Positions 23,376 to 35,361 of a stretch of 64,000 bases of DNA are shown here, one piece after another. The notes below the pieces were generated by a model. The model saw only the letters and a program-made list of their open reading frames with translations. It was not told the origin of the DNA and ran no database searches. Source of the DNA: Nemophila menziesii (Eukaryota > Streptophyta > Magnoliopsida > Boraginales > Hydrophyllaceae); contig JARWIR010000002.1 of the NCBI GenBank assembly GCA_029959085.1, forward strand, positions 67,696,154-67,760,153, in the 5' to 3' direction. Position 1 is the stretch's first letter. Every line of letters begins with the position of its first letter. The position numbers were made by a program, and so were the translations under genes.

Positions 23376-26352
23376 CCGAGGTAACACGTCTAACTTTGAA
23401 AGACGTTAAACAAAAGTGTTGTACGGGAGACAACCCGCAATTTTTTAAGTTTTTATGTCTTTTACGTTTTTAGTTTATGTGTAGTTTAGTTGTTTTTAGT
23501 TGATATTGCATATTTGAGAAAGGTATTAGTGTTTTTGATGCTTAGGTATTGGAGAAATCGAGTTTGGGAAGAGAAAACAAATTTTTTGGAAAATTCTGAC
23601 CATCGGACCGGTTTACCGGACCTCATCCCCGGTATACAGCAGAGAGGAAAAACCCGTGTCACGGGTAGGTGCCTCAGGTTTTGTGCCGAGAAGAAAAAAA
23701 ATCTGGACGATAGGTCCGGTATACCGGACCTCATCCCCGGTATACCGCAGAGAGGAAAAACCCGTGCCACGGGTAGGTGCCGCGTGTTTATTGACGAGAC
23801 AAAAAATTTTGGAGCAACAGAAGTTCCGGTATACCGGAAGATCAGCCCGGTATACCGCGCCGCGCCGCTGGAGAGAGAAAAAGTTGCGTTTTGAGCTTAT
23901 AAAAGGAGGAGATTAGGTATTAATCAGAATTTATTAATCCTTAAGCCTTTCCTTCTTCCCCAAACCTCTCCCAACTCCATTAAGCTTCAACAAACCTTCA
24001 CCCAACATCAAAACACTACCAAATCACCATGAATTCACATCCAAATCCTTCCCTACATCATTATAAAGAATATTCAAGCACCCAATTCATATCAAAACAC
24101 CTAGAAACCAAGAATCAAAACCATGAATGTCAAAATCTTCTTCTCAAAATCCTTAACCCCACATCATTAAATCTTGATTTAATCATACCCACATGGAGAT
24201 TTGTTATCCTAACACCTTTCCTAAACCAAATCAAGCTTGTTCAACCTATAATCAAGAGTTTCAATTTTCAAGAGTTGTCAAAGCTTTGAGTTGGGGGTCA
24301 AAAGAGATGATAGAGATATTACCAAGTGTTAAGGGGTATGAAGAATCAAAGCAAAGTATTGGGTAAGATCAAGATGATTTCAATTGAGGTGGGTACTAGT
24401 TCAGGAATAACTACAAGGTAAATCGGATCAAGAGAATAGAGGAAAGCTAGTTGTGGTGAATTCAAAGAGCAAAAAAGGTTTAAACTTTCATAAGGAAGGC
24501 ACCACAGCCTCTACAATCAATAGTCCTTTACCCGAGATTAATGAAGCTTCAAAGGCCTTGTTAGCTTCTGCAAAAATATAATTACTGGACTTACCTTGAG
24601 CTCATAAGAGAGTATTCGAGAGCAAAGTTGGAAGAAGATAAACAAGAGATTTCTAGAGTGTGATTGATTGGGATGGAGCATAAAAAGATGTAAGGGAAAG
24701 CGAAATTTGTAATACTAGAAGTTTACATACATGGAAAGTACTGCACCCTCTTACGGGTATTGATCAGGCGAGGTAAATAGCCTCGAAGAGTATGTTTTCT
24801 TTCTTCCTTACCTTTTCTTTATGTGCAATATGTGCTAAAATTTTAATTTCTTTTATTTTATTTTTGAGTCTTTTCGAGTCGTGGGGACACGACTCATTTT
24901 TGAGTTGGGGGTGTGGGGATTCGTTGTCTCTCATCTCCATTTTTCTGTTTTTAGGTAAAATTAAAATTTTTATGAGAAGATTTAGATGTATGTAGAGTGT
25001 GTTTAATAACTTGAAAGCATAAGCTCAGTAAGTTAATGATAGAAAGTAGTATGTTTATGAGCTATTTTATTTTGTATGCTTTGAGTATTTGCAGGAAAAC
25101 ACACATTGATAGTAAAGAAAAGATTAGTTAGCAATGCGATAGAAAGTATGTTCGATCTCAGGGAGCCTTAAGAGGTGTGTAGACCAAGCTAGTTGACAAA
25201 CCCATTTGATGAAAGTGCTAAAGATAAGAAAATAACGAAATTACATGGTGTAGAAAGTGATTAAGGCAGTTCTTTCATATTGAAGCCACTTGAAGCCTTT
25301 TTATACCTTCTCACCTTGTTATTTGATTTTATATGTTATATCATTCTCAGCCCCTTCTAGCCTTTCTAAAGCCTTTTTATTTAGCCACATTATAAGCCAT
25401 ATCCCTTTATATTATAGGACTTTTCCATATGACCCGCACTCGAATCGCGATGCATAGACAATTGTTTTAGAGCTTGAGTTTGGGGTGGTGGGTCCACCAT
25501 TATGGGAAATATTATTGGGTTGGGATTTTTGAGCTTATTAATTGTGCTCTGTTATTATATTGATGATGATTCACAAGTTTATATTGTAACCCTTTGCCGG
25601 GGTAATAGTGAATGGAAAAGAAGCTACGAGCTAAAATTGCCAACAAGGGCATTAAAAGAAAAAAAACATATATATATGAAAAATGGCGTGATATCTCAAC
25701 ATTAAAAAGAGAGTCATAGCTTAAGAAATTGATTTGAAAAGAAAGAAACTATATATATATTCTGACTGGCAAAGTGGAATTTTTAAGTGAACATCTTATG
25801 CTTTAAATGGGTTATTGGGGATGCTAAATTATGCATCAAAGAATTTATTGGGTTGAGTGATAAACGTTTTATGAGAGTAACTCAAGCTCTAGGGCGATTC
25901 GTTGATGGCTAGTGAGGAGAGAGCCAAAAGCTCACTCTAAATTATCCAAATATACTTATCATACCGTCCCAAAGCCTACATTACAACCTTAAAGACCTTT
26001 TGATTCTTTACTATGTAATTGAGAAGTGATTAAGCCAATAGAGAGTAATTAAGTGGATCTCTAGTGAAGTTCAATGAACAATCTATAGCTTCCTTTGTGA
26101 ACTGAGTAAAGTTCCTCTCCTTCTTACATTGCGAAGCTAATCTAATCTTGAATTCAAGCCGTGTTGATTGTGGTTATGAAAAGTGTACAGGTATGTAGTT
26201 TTTAAATATTATTACATGAAATTTTCTGAGTAGTTGCTTTAAGTCTATTCTCCATATTCTGCTATCTTCTTCCCTCTGTGCTTAATTGACCTAGGTGTGT
26301 ATTTAGAGACTTCCCTTTGTTTTTATCTTTATTGTATCAGGACGATACAACT
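23376..26352 (+). other. Element A 3' non-coding region
   Basis: About 3 kb without a credible gene, collinear with 48321-51470 of element B. It contains a GC-rich palindromic array (23598-23870), three polypurine-like motifs of the TTGAGTTGGGGG type (24285-24298, 24899-24918, 25474-25490) and a strongly conserved segment near 25486-25626. Short open frames here are not supported. Confidence 0.75.
23598..23870. repeat. GC-rich palindromic array with CCGGTATACCGG units
   Basis: About two and a half diverged copies of a roughly 120-bp unit. Each has a palindrome of the type TCCGGTATACCGGA, a half site CCCCGGTATACCGC, and AACCCGTGCCACGGGTAGG. It lies about 200 bp after the ORF stop. Confidence 0.88.
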
Positions 26353-26367
26353 TTGAGTTGGGGGTCT
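26353..26367 (+). promoter_or_regulatory. Element A polypurine tract
   Basis: TTGAGTTGGGGGTCT lies directly before the 3' LTR and is the expected plus-strand primer site. Confidence 0.8.
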
Positions 26368-27903
26368 TGATGTCTCCTTATTTGTGATAGATTTATATTA
26401 GGATGAGACATCATTTTTAGTGATTTAGGAAGTCTTCTAGTCGATTTTCTTAAGAAATAGTGCACTTTCCTATTTTGAGTCTTGATTTAGTAAATTATTA
26501 TTTTTAGAGCATATTGGGTTTAATTATTTATTTAGTGTGAAGCTTTAACGATAATTATGGAGATTAATTAGAGTCCAAGTCAAAGACTACAAGATATGGA
26601 AAGAGATAAGCATGGTAATTGGATATAAGGAAAGAAAAGCTAAAATCATGGAAAAGGAAAAGCTGCCTTAAATCTAAATTTCTGCAGCTACGTCTAAAGA
26701 AGTGGTGATAACTCTAAAACCGAGCCGATTCTGGAAGATCCCTTTCATAGGGACGTAGATAATTCCGTGAGGATTCTTTTGGTATCTTATGGGCTAAAAA
26801 CCGACCAATAACGAAGAAGATATGATTAAAACAAGTCAGTAGTAATTATCTTTATTTCTATACGAATTAGAGTTGGGCTTGGAGTCCACCACTTCCTTCT
26901 CCTTCAAGAAAACGAATTAGGGCTTCCAAGACACCTATAAATACACCCTCTTACCATTGTAAACATGTCCTTGCTCAGTTTCAAGCTTAGGCTTAGTCCT
27001 TAACTTGTATTTTCTCACTTTTAAATAATAGCTTAGTCCTTTAATTTAATATTCATCCTTAGAATCAAGCTATTCATCCAAGAAGCAAGCTGACCTATAG
27101 AGGAAGACAAGAAGAAGAAGTTGGAGAGTGACAAACTCCTCTTCTACATCTCACCTTCTCTATATTTAGGGTATTTAGCTATAGATTTATACTCAACCAT
27201 ATTTCTAAGCTTTTATTCTGTAAGTTTTACTTTTAATTGTTGGGTTATTATTTTGTCTTTAAATTCATTAATACTATTTGTTATTTTAATTGATTTGAAC
27301 TTGGCGTATATTGTTATTATGTGTTTTGACTTATTGTTAAAACCCTAGATTTGTCCAATCTTAGGATTATTCTTAGTTATTGACAACACCACATAATTGT
27401 CTAGTTTTGATCATGTGCCTAACTAGATAGCCCTATGGGTTTGATTTAATCACCAATCATTACTCAAGTTCCTTGGTAGTGGAGAGGTTGCTCCTAAGCC
27501 TAATAGAGGCTAGGTAGAATTTAGAATCCTGGTTAATATATGATGCTTAATCTGTGACAGGTTAGAATAACAACTTAGTAAAATAGACTCATATTAGTGA
27601 CCCTAATCTATTAGACTCGCATTCATATTTATTTATCTGCATTCTTATTTATTATTTCTCACCAGATAGTTATTCATATTATTTTATCTTTTTATATTTT
27701 ATTCTAAAAACATCTAAACTCATCTACGATTGTTAAATATAAGTAGATCTAACGGATTAAATCCCTGCGAACGAACTTGACTTATCATTAAAACTTGCAA
27801 ACGATCTGTGATACTTGCAGTGAGTTCCGTGGTTCTCAAGGGTGTGTTCTCTTTATTATTGTCTTTATTTATCTATTATTTTATCACACCTTTGCCCCAA
27901 CAA
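26368..27903 (+). repeat. Element A 3' LTR
   Basis: Begins TGATGTCTCC; TATAAATA at 26936-26943. The last bases read CCAACAA instead of CCCACCA, two substitutions, and are followed directly by the TSD. Confidence 0.9.
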
Positions 27904-28115
27904 CTAGGCTATTCCACATATGTGGCGTGTGGATCATCCTGACGGAGGGTTTAGGTATGGAATCAATTACTCAATATAAGGTATAAACTATTTGACTTTG
28001 ACGAGCGTAGTTAATCTTAGGGCCAATGAGGTAATATAAACTTAATCATTCGAAAGTGGATCATATTTACCCTGACGGGACTAGTGACACTCTAGAATAG
28101 CTTTGTAGTCCACCC

Positions 28116-30081
28116 TAAAGGAGATTGGCTGATAATGTGGCGACAAAAGAAAGGCTTAAAGGCTAAAAATGGGGCTAAGAAGGATATATTTAAATTCAGG
28201 GATAGAAGGCCAAAAAGGATTCAAAGGGCTAACAAAGAACTGCCTCTATCATTTTCCTATTTATACAGCTTGCCTCTAGTTCATACTTAAGTGGGTTCTC
28301 TACTCATTCAGATCTCATGTTCTACAAACCACTCATTTTCCTTGAGTACAAGTTTACTTCTTTTGCATTGTTCATTAATTCTTCCTATCAATTACCTCAT
28401 GTTTGCCTGCAATCAAAGTGCGTTTTATACTAACTCCTAAGTCAACAATTTCTATCATAAATTCATAAAAAAGTATGCTTATGGGGACATTTAAAATACT
28501 CAGTCAAAACATTCCTCAAGCTATTTTTTATTTGATTTTTTAAAAAATTTCCAAAAGCTGTGAAAACAAAGTTTCCAGCGGCGCCAAAACTTGGTGGGGC
28601 TAAAGGTGTGACAAAATAATTACAATAAAAGAGAAATAATGATAAGGACACACACCCTTAACTACCACGATAAACTCACTACAAGTATTATAGATTTTTT
28701 TGCAAGTTTAGTTAGTAAGCAAGATTCTTTCGCAGGGATTAAACCTGTTAGCATATAATCATGTTTAGGAAAGAAAGCGTAGTAGATATTAGTTGATTAA
28801 ACTAAAAGACAAATAATTAAAGAGATAAATAATGGAGAGAATATATTAACTACTAATGCAAATAAATAAAAGTAAATAGAATGGAGATGAGAGATATAGC
28901 TTAGGTTTGCTAGTTGGCACTTATCGTTCTAAATCTATATTCCAGTTATATGGGTGATTTAAGCTCTTTGAGAGAAGTAGTCAGGATTTTATATTCCTCC
29001 TAACCCCCTTCCAGGTAGACTTAGGTGGCAACCTAACAATTACCAGGGGACTTGGGGTAAGGGGACCCTGCACAATTATCGGTGGATAATCTCAAACCCA
29101 AGTGACCATCTAGTTATGCAAGCCCCTCAGGATGACTACCGCACACTAGTAGTATATGTGGTGTTTCTACAATTATACACCCCTTTCGGGTGACCATCCA
29201 ACTGCTTATGAGTAATCCTATACTCGTTCACTAGCAAGGACTACGGTCATTAAATTAAAGCACATAAAACAAATATATGAAATGGATAAGTAACTTAATA
29301 AATTTAAAGGTTAATCCCGAATAGCATAAAATAAAGAAATATAATTAAAAGATTATATGTATGCAAAACCCCAACTATGGGAGAATCAGTTTATACTAGA
29401 AATAAATAAACTAAAATATAGATACATACTTGTCGACTTGCGTTTATGGATCTCTAAGTGTAATATTGATTTTTAACTGATCAAGTACATCTTTAGAATG
29501 ATAACTAGATGTATTTATAGGTTCTATCTAACCCTAGGTCGAATTCTTGGAGGGGAAGGCAAGTTATTGGAGTTTTTTTTTCAATTCAAATTTGTTTCCT
29601 AAAATATAGGACATGATAAACAATGTAGATTGATTTGGTCACATCTTCTTTGTTACTTATCAGATTTCAACGTACTTTATATGAAACGACCACAATTCAA
29701 AATCTATTTGCTCATAATAGGGATCCTCCAGATTCGTAATAGATTTTCTGCAGTCTTGAAAACATTGGAGGACTTTACAGCTTTGGCAGCTTTTCTTTTC
29801 CTAATTAATATTTGTTTCCTTTTAACTCTAGATTTCACATTTGATCTTCTTTATATAATTCCTTGGAATTGATTTGGCATATAATTATTCCCTTTTACCT
29901 AAGTGTTATACGTTTAATACACAAATTATACCAACTATGCTCTAAAAGTAATAAATCTCCAAATCAAGGCATGAAATAAGAATTTTAATAATAATGGGGA
30001 AAATTCCCTTAACAATTAACGTAATACACATAAAATGGTTTCTTATGCATGGATTAATATATCACAAATATGGATACATTA
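28116..30081 (-). mobile_element. Element G: minus-strand gypsy fragment (5' LTR plus part of the interior)
   Basis: LTR 28592-30081 in minus orientation. At 28575-28586 the sequence CCAGCGGCGCCA is the reverse of a primer-binding site (TGGCGCCGCTGG), followed leftward by about 460 bp of non-coding interior. That interior is nearly identical to 33343-33821 in element D. The LTR's outer end is eroded (GATACATTA where GAGACATCA is expected). The rest of the element and its second LTR are missing; the left edge is a breakpoint against LTR F. Confidence 0.75.
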
Positions 30082-30638
30082 GCGTCTAATCTAGAGAATT
30101 ATTAACAAAGCCCCCACAGATAAAACTTTCAACCAAGACCTCCAAAAAATTCCAAGAATGCTAAAGTCCAGCTCTAGATGCCTATTGAGAGTCTAGCGCA
30201 AAAATCACTCCCTGAATGTCTACAAGAAGGTACATTAAACACTATCGTACAAACTTTAAGTTCGTTCATAAAATTGACACAGGAGAATCTGTAATCCAAT
30301 CAAGATATGTGGAAGCAAAACAATGAACGAATGAATGAACACTACGCGTCATTGAAAATGCTTGAAACTTAGGTATCCCAGATTGCTACCCATTGGAATA
30401 TAAGACCAATGGGTCAAATACCAAGCAATAGTGGAAACCCATAGAAGAATGGGGATTGTAGTGCGATAAATTTGAGAAGTGGGAAGCAATGTCCCCTATA
30501 TTTTCCAAAGAGGAAAAGAAAGAAACAGCCTCTAAGCCTAATGAAGCTGGAGAAATACTAGAGGTAGAGGTTGAGGAAGAAGTGGTTCATTCGGTAATCG
30601 TAGAGAAGAAGAAGAAGAAGAAGAAGAAGAAGAAGAAG

Positions 30639-30669
<31 letters not shown>

Positions 30670-30953
30670 TGTTAGTGTGCATCGTCCTTCCCCACCTTTT
30701 CCTTCAAGTATCTACAATGAAGACAAATGCTAAAGAGTACAAGAATTTTATAAACATGATGAAGAAGCTGCACATTAAATTGTCGTTTTTGGAAACCATC
30801 CTTGCAATTTCAATGTACCAAAAGTTCATGAAGAAGGTGATTTCGAATAAACAAAATTTTCTTAAGGGAGAGACGATTGGTTTACCAGAGCAGTGCAGTG
30901 CAATATGTAAGAGTAAGTTGCCTCCAAAGCTAAAGGATCTTGGTAGGTTCGAC
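30082..30953 (+). pseudogene. Element E: gag-protease fragment with a poly-lysine expansion
   Basis: Plus-strand coding remnant of the same gypsy group. Readable parts include MSPIFSKEEKKETASKPNEA at 30489 and KLPPKLKDLGRFD at the right end, matching the RRLPPKHKDLGEF linker just before the protease in element A. A GAA/AGA run (30605-30668) encodes about 21 lysines in place of the acidic and basic linker. The frame is cut at 30953, just before the protease would begin, by the truncated LTR of element D. The remainder of E reappears at 35362-37411. Confidence 0.75.
30605..30668. repeat. (GAA)n trinucleotide run
   Basis: About 21 AAG/GAA triplets in frame inside the element E gag remnant. Confidence 0.97.
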
Positions 30954-32443
30954 GCAAGTGCACGGTTGTCCAAGTAATACTCCGATAAATTGGGGTTCGT
31001 TCTAAGGGATTGGACTGGTATGACTTAAGTGTTCAATAGATAAGTAGTAGTAATTGCTCATACATAAAATAAAATATAAAAGATATTTGTTTGGTCTTGA
31101 GTTATTAAACTACTAAACGCAAAGAAACAAATTACTGAAAATAAATACTAAAAGACTAAGACGCGGATATGAGCTATACTTGGGTCTCGCTAGGGAATCA
31201 CCTAAACTTACGTAATTAATGCTTCGTTAAGGGCAGAATTAATATTTCTATATTAGTCGGGACTCTAATTTCTCCTTTCCCCCGTCAGGGTGGACCTAGG
31301 AGCTATCCTAAAGTCCTATAAACCCCTATATGGCTGAATATGCCTCTTCGGATGATATGTATTTACCTCTTTGGCTATGTAATTAGTTAAGCCTGTCGGT
31401 CAATAACGGACATTACACGGAAATTACCTAGGTCTGTAATCAAACCCCCCCGTCGGATGATCATTCGCCACTAAAGTGAATAGCCCAATTACTAAAATCT
31501 ATTTCTAATTAGCTAGGTCAGAAATAGTAAATAAGAACAAAATAATATCCAACATAAAATACTCAATTCAAATTAAACTAGAAACTAATCGCAAATTGAA
31601 ATACATTAATTAAATAAATTAGGGTTCATCCCCAATGCGATTCTCAAGTATGTAAGTATTAGCTCATATTAAAAGTAAAAACAAAAAGTAAATTAATAAT
31701 ATACATGTTCCTAATAACAGTTTTAAAATAAGAACCTAGATAGAGGAATTGACTTGAGCTGTTGTTGGAGGAAAAGGATTCTCCAGCTCCTGCTCTTGCT
31801 TCCGCCTCTTGAAGCTCTCTCTAAGGATGATTTAATATGACGGTTTAATGAGAGGTACTGAATAATGAGGTCTAAAGGAGCTTATATAGTGCTCAAAATC
31901 GGATTAGGGCTTAGGTTAAGGGCATTAGGTCAAATTATAAAAAGCCCAAGCCCATCTTCTTCTTTAATTCCCGTAACTGGTGTGCAACCTTTAGTAAAAC
32001 AGTTGTAACTTTTGCATATCAACTCAAAATTGGCTTATTCAACTTGAAGAATATTCCTAACTCAATAAGGTATCAAACCATGTTTCACTGCTAAAGGCTA
32101 AATCATCTCCTAAGTAGCCCAAAAACAGCAATCTTTAACAGCCTTTCAGATTTGCAACTTCTTTAGTCAAGTTCTTGGAAATTCTTTTCTTGCCTTTAGC
32201 TCCTCCACTCGATCTAAGAATTTAATTCTCACTTATCCTCCTTGTAGTGGTTCTCCATAGAATTATTAACCTACTAACTTTGCACTAAAACAAACAAATT
32301 GTTCTAAAAATGCAAATAGTCTAATTCCAAGGGGAGAAAGTGCAATATGACGAAATAAGTATAAACGTCTATCAAATAAGTCAAATATTCACCTAAATGA
32401 TGTCTACTAAGGGATTATATTTAGAACAAATAGGGAGACATCA
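30954..32443 (-). repeat. Element D 3' LTR (56 bp missing)
   Basis: Starts abruptly at GCAAGTGCACGG, which corresponds to 33878 in the other LTR, and ends GGGAGACATCA next to the polypurine tract. Confidence 0.85.
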
Positions 32444-33821
32444 AGACCCCAAACTCAAACCTTTGTCGTCCCGACAAAGTAAAATAAAAATAAAGGCCTT
32501 TAGGTGAACGCAGAAGGCAGAATCTAGTAAATAAACCCAAAGCACAACTTAAACAAATCTCATATAGTATGATATAGGAATTAATATACACATACACATG
32601 TCATGTAAAATAAAACACAAAATAATATCAATCTAAAATTAATTTCACAATGCTAGAAGGTTACGCTTGTTACTTATCTCAACATGGTGCCTAGAGGGTG
32701 TTCATCAATCCTTACTTGCTTTTAACGCTCCACTTAGAATACTCCCTATCAGCTAAATCATAAACTCAGACTTTACAGTTTTAATATAGACTTAGGGACG
32801 GTATGGTATATATATTTGGTAAATTTGAAGTGAGCTTTTGGCTCTCTCCTCACTTACCATCAACAAACTGTCCAAGAGCTTGAGTTTACACTCGAATATC
32901 ATTCTAACTCAACCCATTTGACGCACTTCTTTCGCGTCCCCAAATTACCCAATAAGCACTAAAGATGTTCACCTAAAAATTTCATCTTTGCCGGTCCAAA
33001 TATATATATTCTTTTCATGTGAAATTTCTTTTTTTTTCTTTTTCTTTTGTATAGCTATGACTCTCTTTTTGATGTTGAGATATCATGCTATTTTTTCATA
33101 AATTTTTTCTTTTTATAACTTTTCATATCTTTTTTCATTTACTGTTACCCCAGCAAAGGGTTACAATATAATCACTGTGAATCATCATCAAAATAGAACA
33201 GAGCACAATTGATAAGCTCCAAAAATCCCAACCCAATGTAAATTCCCATAATAGTGGACCCACCACCACAAACTCAAGCTCAAGACAGAAAGTCTCAGGA
33301 TCGTGATTCAAGTGCGGGTCATATGGAAATGCCTAATAAACTAAAGGGAGATTGGCTGATAATGTGGCGACAAAAGAAAGGCTTAAAGGATAAAAATAGG
33401 GCTAAGAAGGATATATTTAAATTCAGGGATAGAAGGCCAAAAAGGATTCAAAGGCCTAACAAAGAACTGCCTCTATCATTTTCCTATTTACACAGCTCGC
33501 CTCTAGTTCATACTTAAGTGGGTTCTCTACTCATTCAGATCTCATGTTCTACAAACCACTCATTTTCCTTAAGTACAAGTTTACTTCCTTTGCATTGTTC
33601 ATTAATTCTTCCTATCAATTACCTCATGTTTGCCTGCAATCAAAGTGCGTTTTATAGTAACTCCTAAGTCAACTATTTTCTATCATAAACTCATAAAAAG
33701 TATGCTTATGGGGACATTTAAAATACTCAGTCAAAACATTCCTCAAGCTATTTTTTATTAGATTTTTTAAATTTTTTCCAAAAGCTGTAAAAACAAAATT
33801 TCTAGCGGCGCCAAAAAACTT
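32444..33821 (-). other. Element D non-coding interior
   Basis: No ORF with recognisable similarity. It contains the sequence conserved with A and B (CCCAGCAAAGGGTTACAATA and around, 33130-33260) and a stretch shared with element G (33343-33821). A short open frame at 33254-33517 has no known match and is not called a gene. Confidence 0.75.
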
Positions 33822-35361
33822 GGTGGGTCCTGGTGTGTTATAAAATTAAGAACTGAAATAAAAGGAACCAACATACAGCAAGTGCACGGTTGTCCAAGTA
33901 ATACTCCGATAAATCGGGGTTCGTTCTCAGGGATTGGATTGGTATGACTTAAGTGTTCAATAGATAAGTAGTAGTAATTGCTTATACATAAAATAAAATA
34001 TAAAAGATATTTGTTTGGTTTCGAGTTATTAAACTACTAGACGCAAAGAAACAAATTACTGAAAATAAATACTCAAAGACTAAGACGCGAATATGAGCTA
34101 TACTTGTGTCTCGCTAGGGAATCACCTAAAGTTACGTAATTAATGCTTCGTTAAGGGCAGAATTAATATTTCTATATTAGTCGGGACTCTAATCTCTCCT
34201 TGCCCCCGTCAGGGTGGACCTAGGAGCTATCCTAAAGTCCTATAAACCCCTATATGGCTGAATATGCCTCTTCGGATGATATGTATTTACCTCTTTGGCT
34301 ATGTAATTAGTTAATCCTGTCGGTCAATAACGGACATTACATGGAAATTACCTAAGTCTGTAATCAAACCCCCCTGTCGGATGATCATTCGCCACTAAAG
34401 TGAATAGCCCAATTACTAAAATCTATTTCTAATTAGCTAGGTCAGAAATAGTAAATAAGAACAAAATAATATCCAATATAAAATACTCAATTCAAATTAA
34501 ACTAGAAACTAATCCCAAATTGAAATACATTAATTAAACAAATTAGGGTTCATCCCCAATGCGATTCTCAAGTATGTAAGTATTAGCTCATATTAAAAGT
34601 AAAAATAGAAAGTAAATTAATAATATACATGTTCCTAATAACAGTTTTAAAATAAGAACCTAGATAGAGGAATTGACTTGAGCTGTTGTTGGAGGAAAAG
34701 GATTCTCCAGCTCCTGCTCTTGCTTCCGCCTCTTGACGCTCTCTCTAAGGATGATTTAATATGACGGTTTAATGAGAGGTACTGAATAATTAGGTCTAAA
34801 GGAGCTTATATAGTGCTCAAAATCGGATTAGGGCTTAGGTTAAGATCATTAGGTCAAATTATAAAAAGCCCAAGCCCATCTTCTTCTTTAATCTCGTAAC
34901 TGGTGTAAAACGACTGTAACATTTGCATATCAACTCCAAATGGGCTGATTCAACTTGGAGAATCTTCCTAACTCAATAAGGCATCAAACCATATTTCAAG
35001 GACCAAGGCTAAATCCGCTTCTAAGTAGCCCAAAAACAGCAATCTTTAACAGTCTTTCAGATCTGCACCTTCTTTAGTCAAGTTCTTGGAAATTCCTTTC
35101 TTGCCTTTAGCTCCTCCACTCGATCTAAGACTTTAATTTTCACTTCTCATCCTTGTAGTGGTTCTCCATAGAATCATGAACCTACTAATTTGCACTAAAA
35201 CAAATTAACGCACAAAAGCTCTAAAAATTTAAATAGTCTAATTCCAAGTGGAGAAAGTGCAATATGACGAAATAAGCATAAAAGTCTATCAAATAAGTAA
35301 AATATTCACCTAAAATGATGCATCCTAAGGGCTAATATTTAGAACAAATAGAGAGCCATCA
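33822..35361 (-). repeat. Element D 5' LTR
   Basis: Full-length LTR of 1540 bp. On the plus strand it opens TGGTGGGTCC and closes GAGAGCCATCA. Right of it, sequence of element E (GATTTGTTGATGGCTAATGA) continues. Confidence 0.88.

Larger units (their letters stand above)
19476..27903 (+). mobile_element. Element A: gypsy Gag-PR element without RT, TSD CTAGG
   Basis: Complete LTR retrotransposon of 8428 bp: 5' LTR 19476-21011, primer-binding site 21018-21035, decayed gag-protease ORF 21140-23375, about 3 kb non-coding, polypurine tract near 26353-26365, 3' LTR 26368-27903. The 5-bp CTAGG is present at 19471-19475 and 27904-27908. Both LTRs are 1536 bp and very similar, with clearly more substitutions between them than in element B, so A is the older insertion. 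No reverse transcriptase, RNase H or integrase core is present in any frame. Layout fits the TR-GAG class of non-autonomous elements. Confidence 0.92.
18514..28115 (+). repeat. Older plus-strand LTR (LTR F), split by element A and truncated
   Basis: Starts TGATGTCTACCTAAATGTTC and soon repeats GAGACATCATTTTTGGTG, the same arrangement as the start of the A and B LTRs. It runs to the CTAGG target site at 19471-19475, is interrupted by element A (19476-27903), and resumes at about 27904 with LTR-type sequence (GATCATCCTGACGGAGGG, TTTACCCTGACGGGAC). It breaks off near 28115, where the internal region of a minus-strand element begins. No internal region of its own is attached. Confidence 0.7.
30954..35361 (-). 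mobile_element. Element D: LTR element without genes
   Basis: Minus-strand element of about 4.4 kb. The 5' LTR is 33822-35361. The reverse of the primer-binding site is at about 33804-33815 (AGCGGCGCCAAAAAACT). The interior is only 1378 bp, and the polypurine tract lies at 32444-32462 (reverse AGACCCCAAACTCAAA). The 3' LTR, 30954-32443, lacks the last 56 bp of the LTR. The two LTRs are very similar. No gag or pol is found in the interior, so it is a LARD-like deletion derivative. Part of its interior (33130-33260) matches the 3' non-coding region of A and B. Confidence 0.85.

Noticed and set aside
23490..23916. Plus- and minus-strand open frames in the palindromic array of element A
   Set aside because: Open only because the GC-rich repeat lacks stops; the repeated RYTGR-like peptide mirrors the DNA repeat and is not conserved in B.
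27121..27986. Small plus-strand open frames in LTR sequence of element A
   Set aside because: LTR U5 region; no conserved protein, and B differs by frame-changing indels.
33254..33517. Small ORF in the interior of element D
   Set aside because: The matching part of element G does not keep the start, and no similarity to Gag or other proteins was seen.
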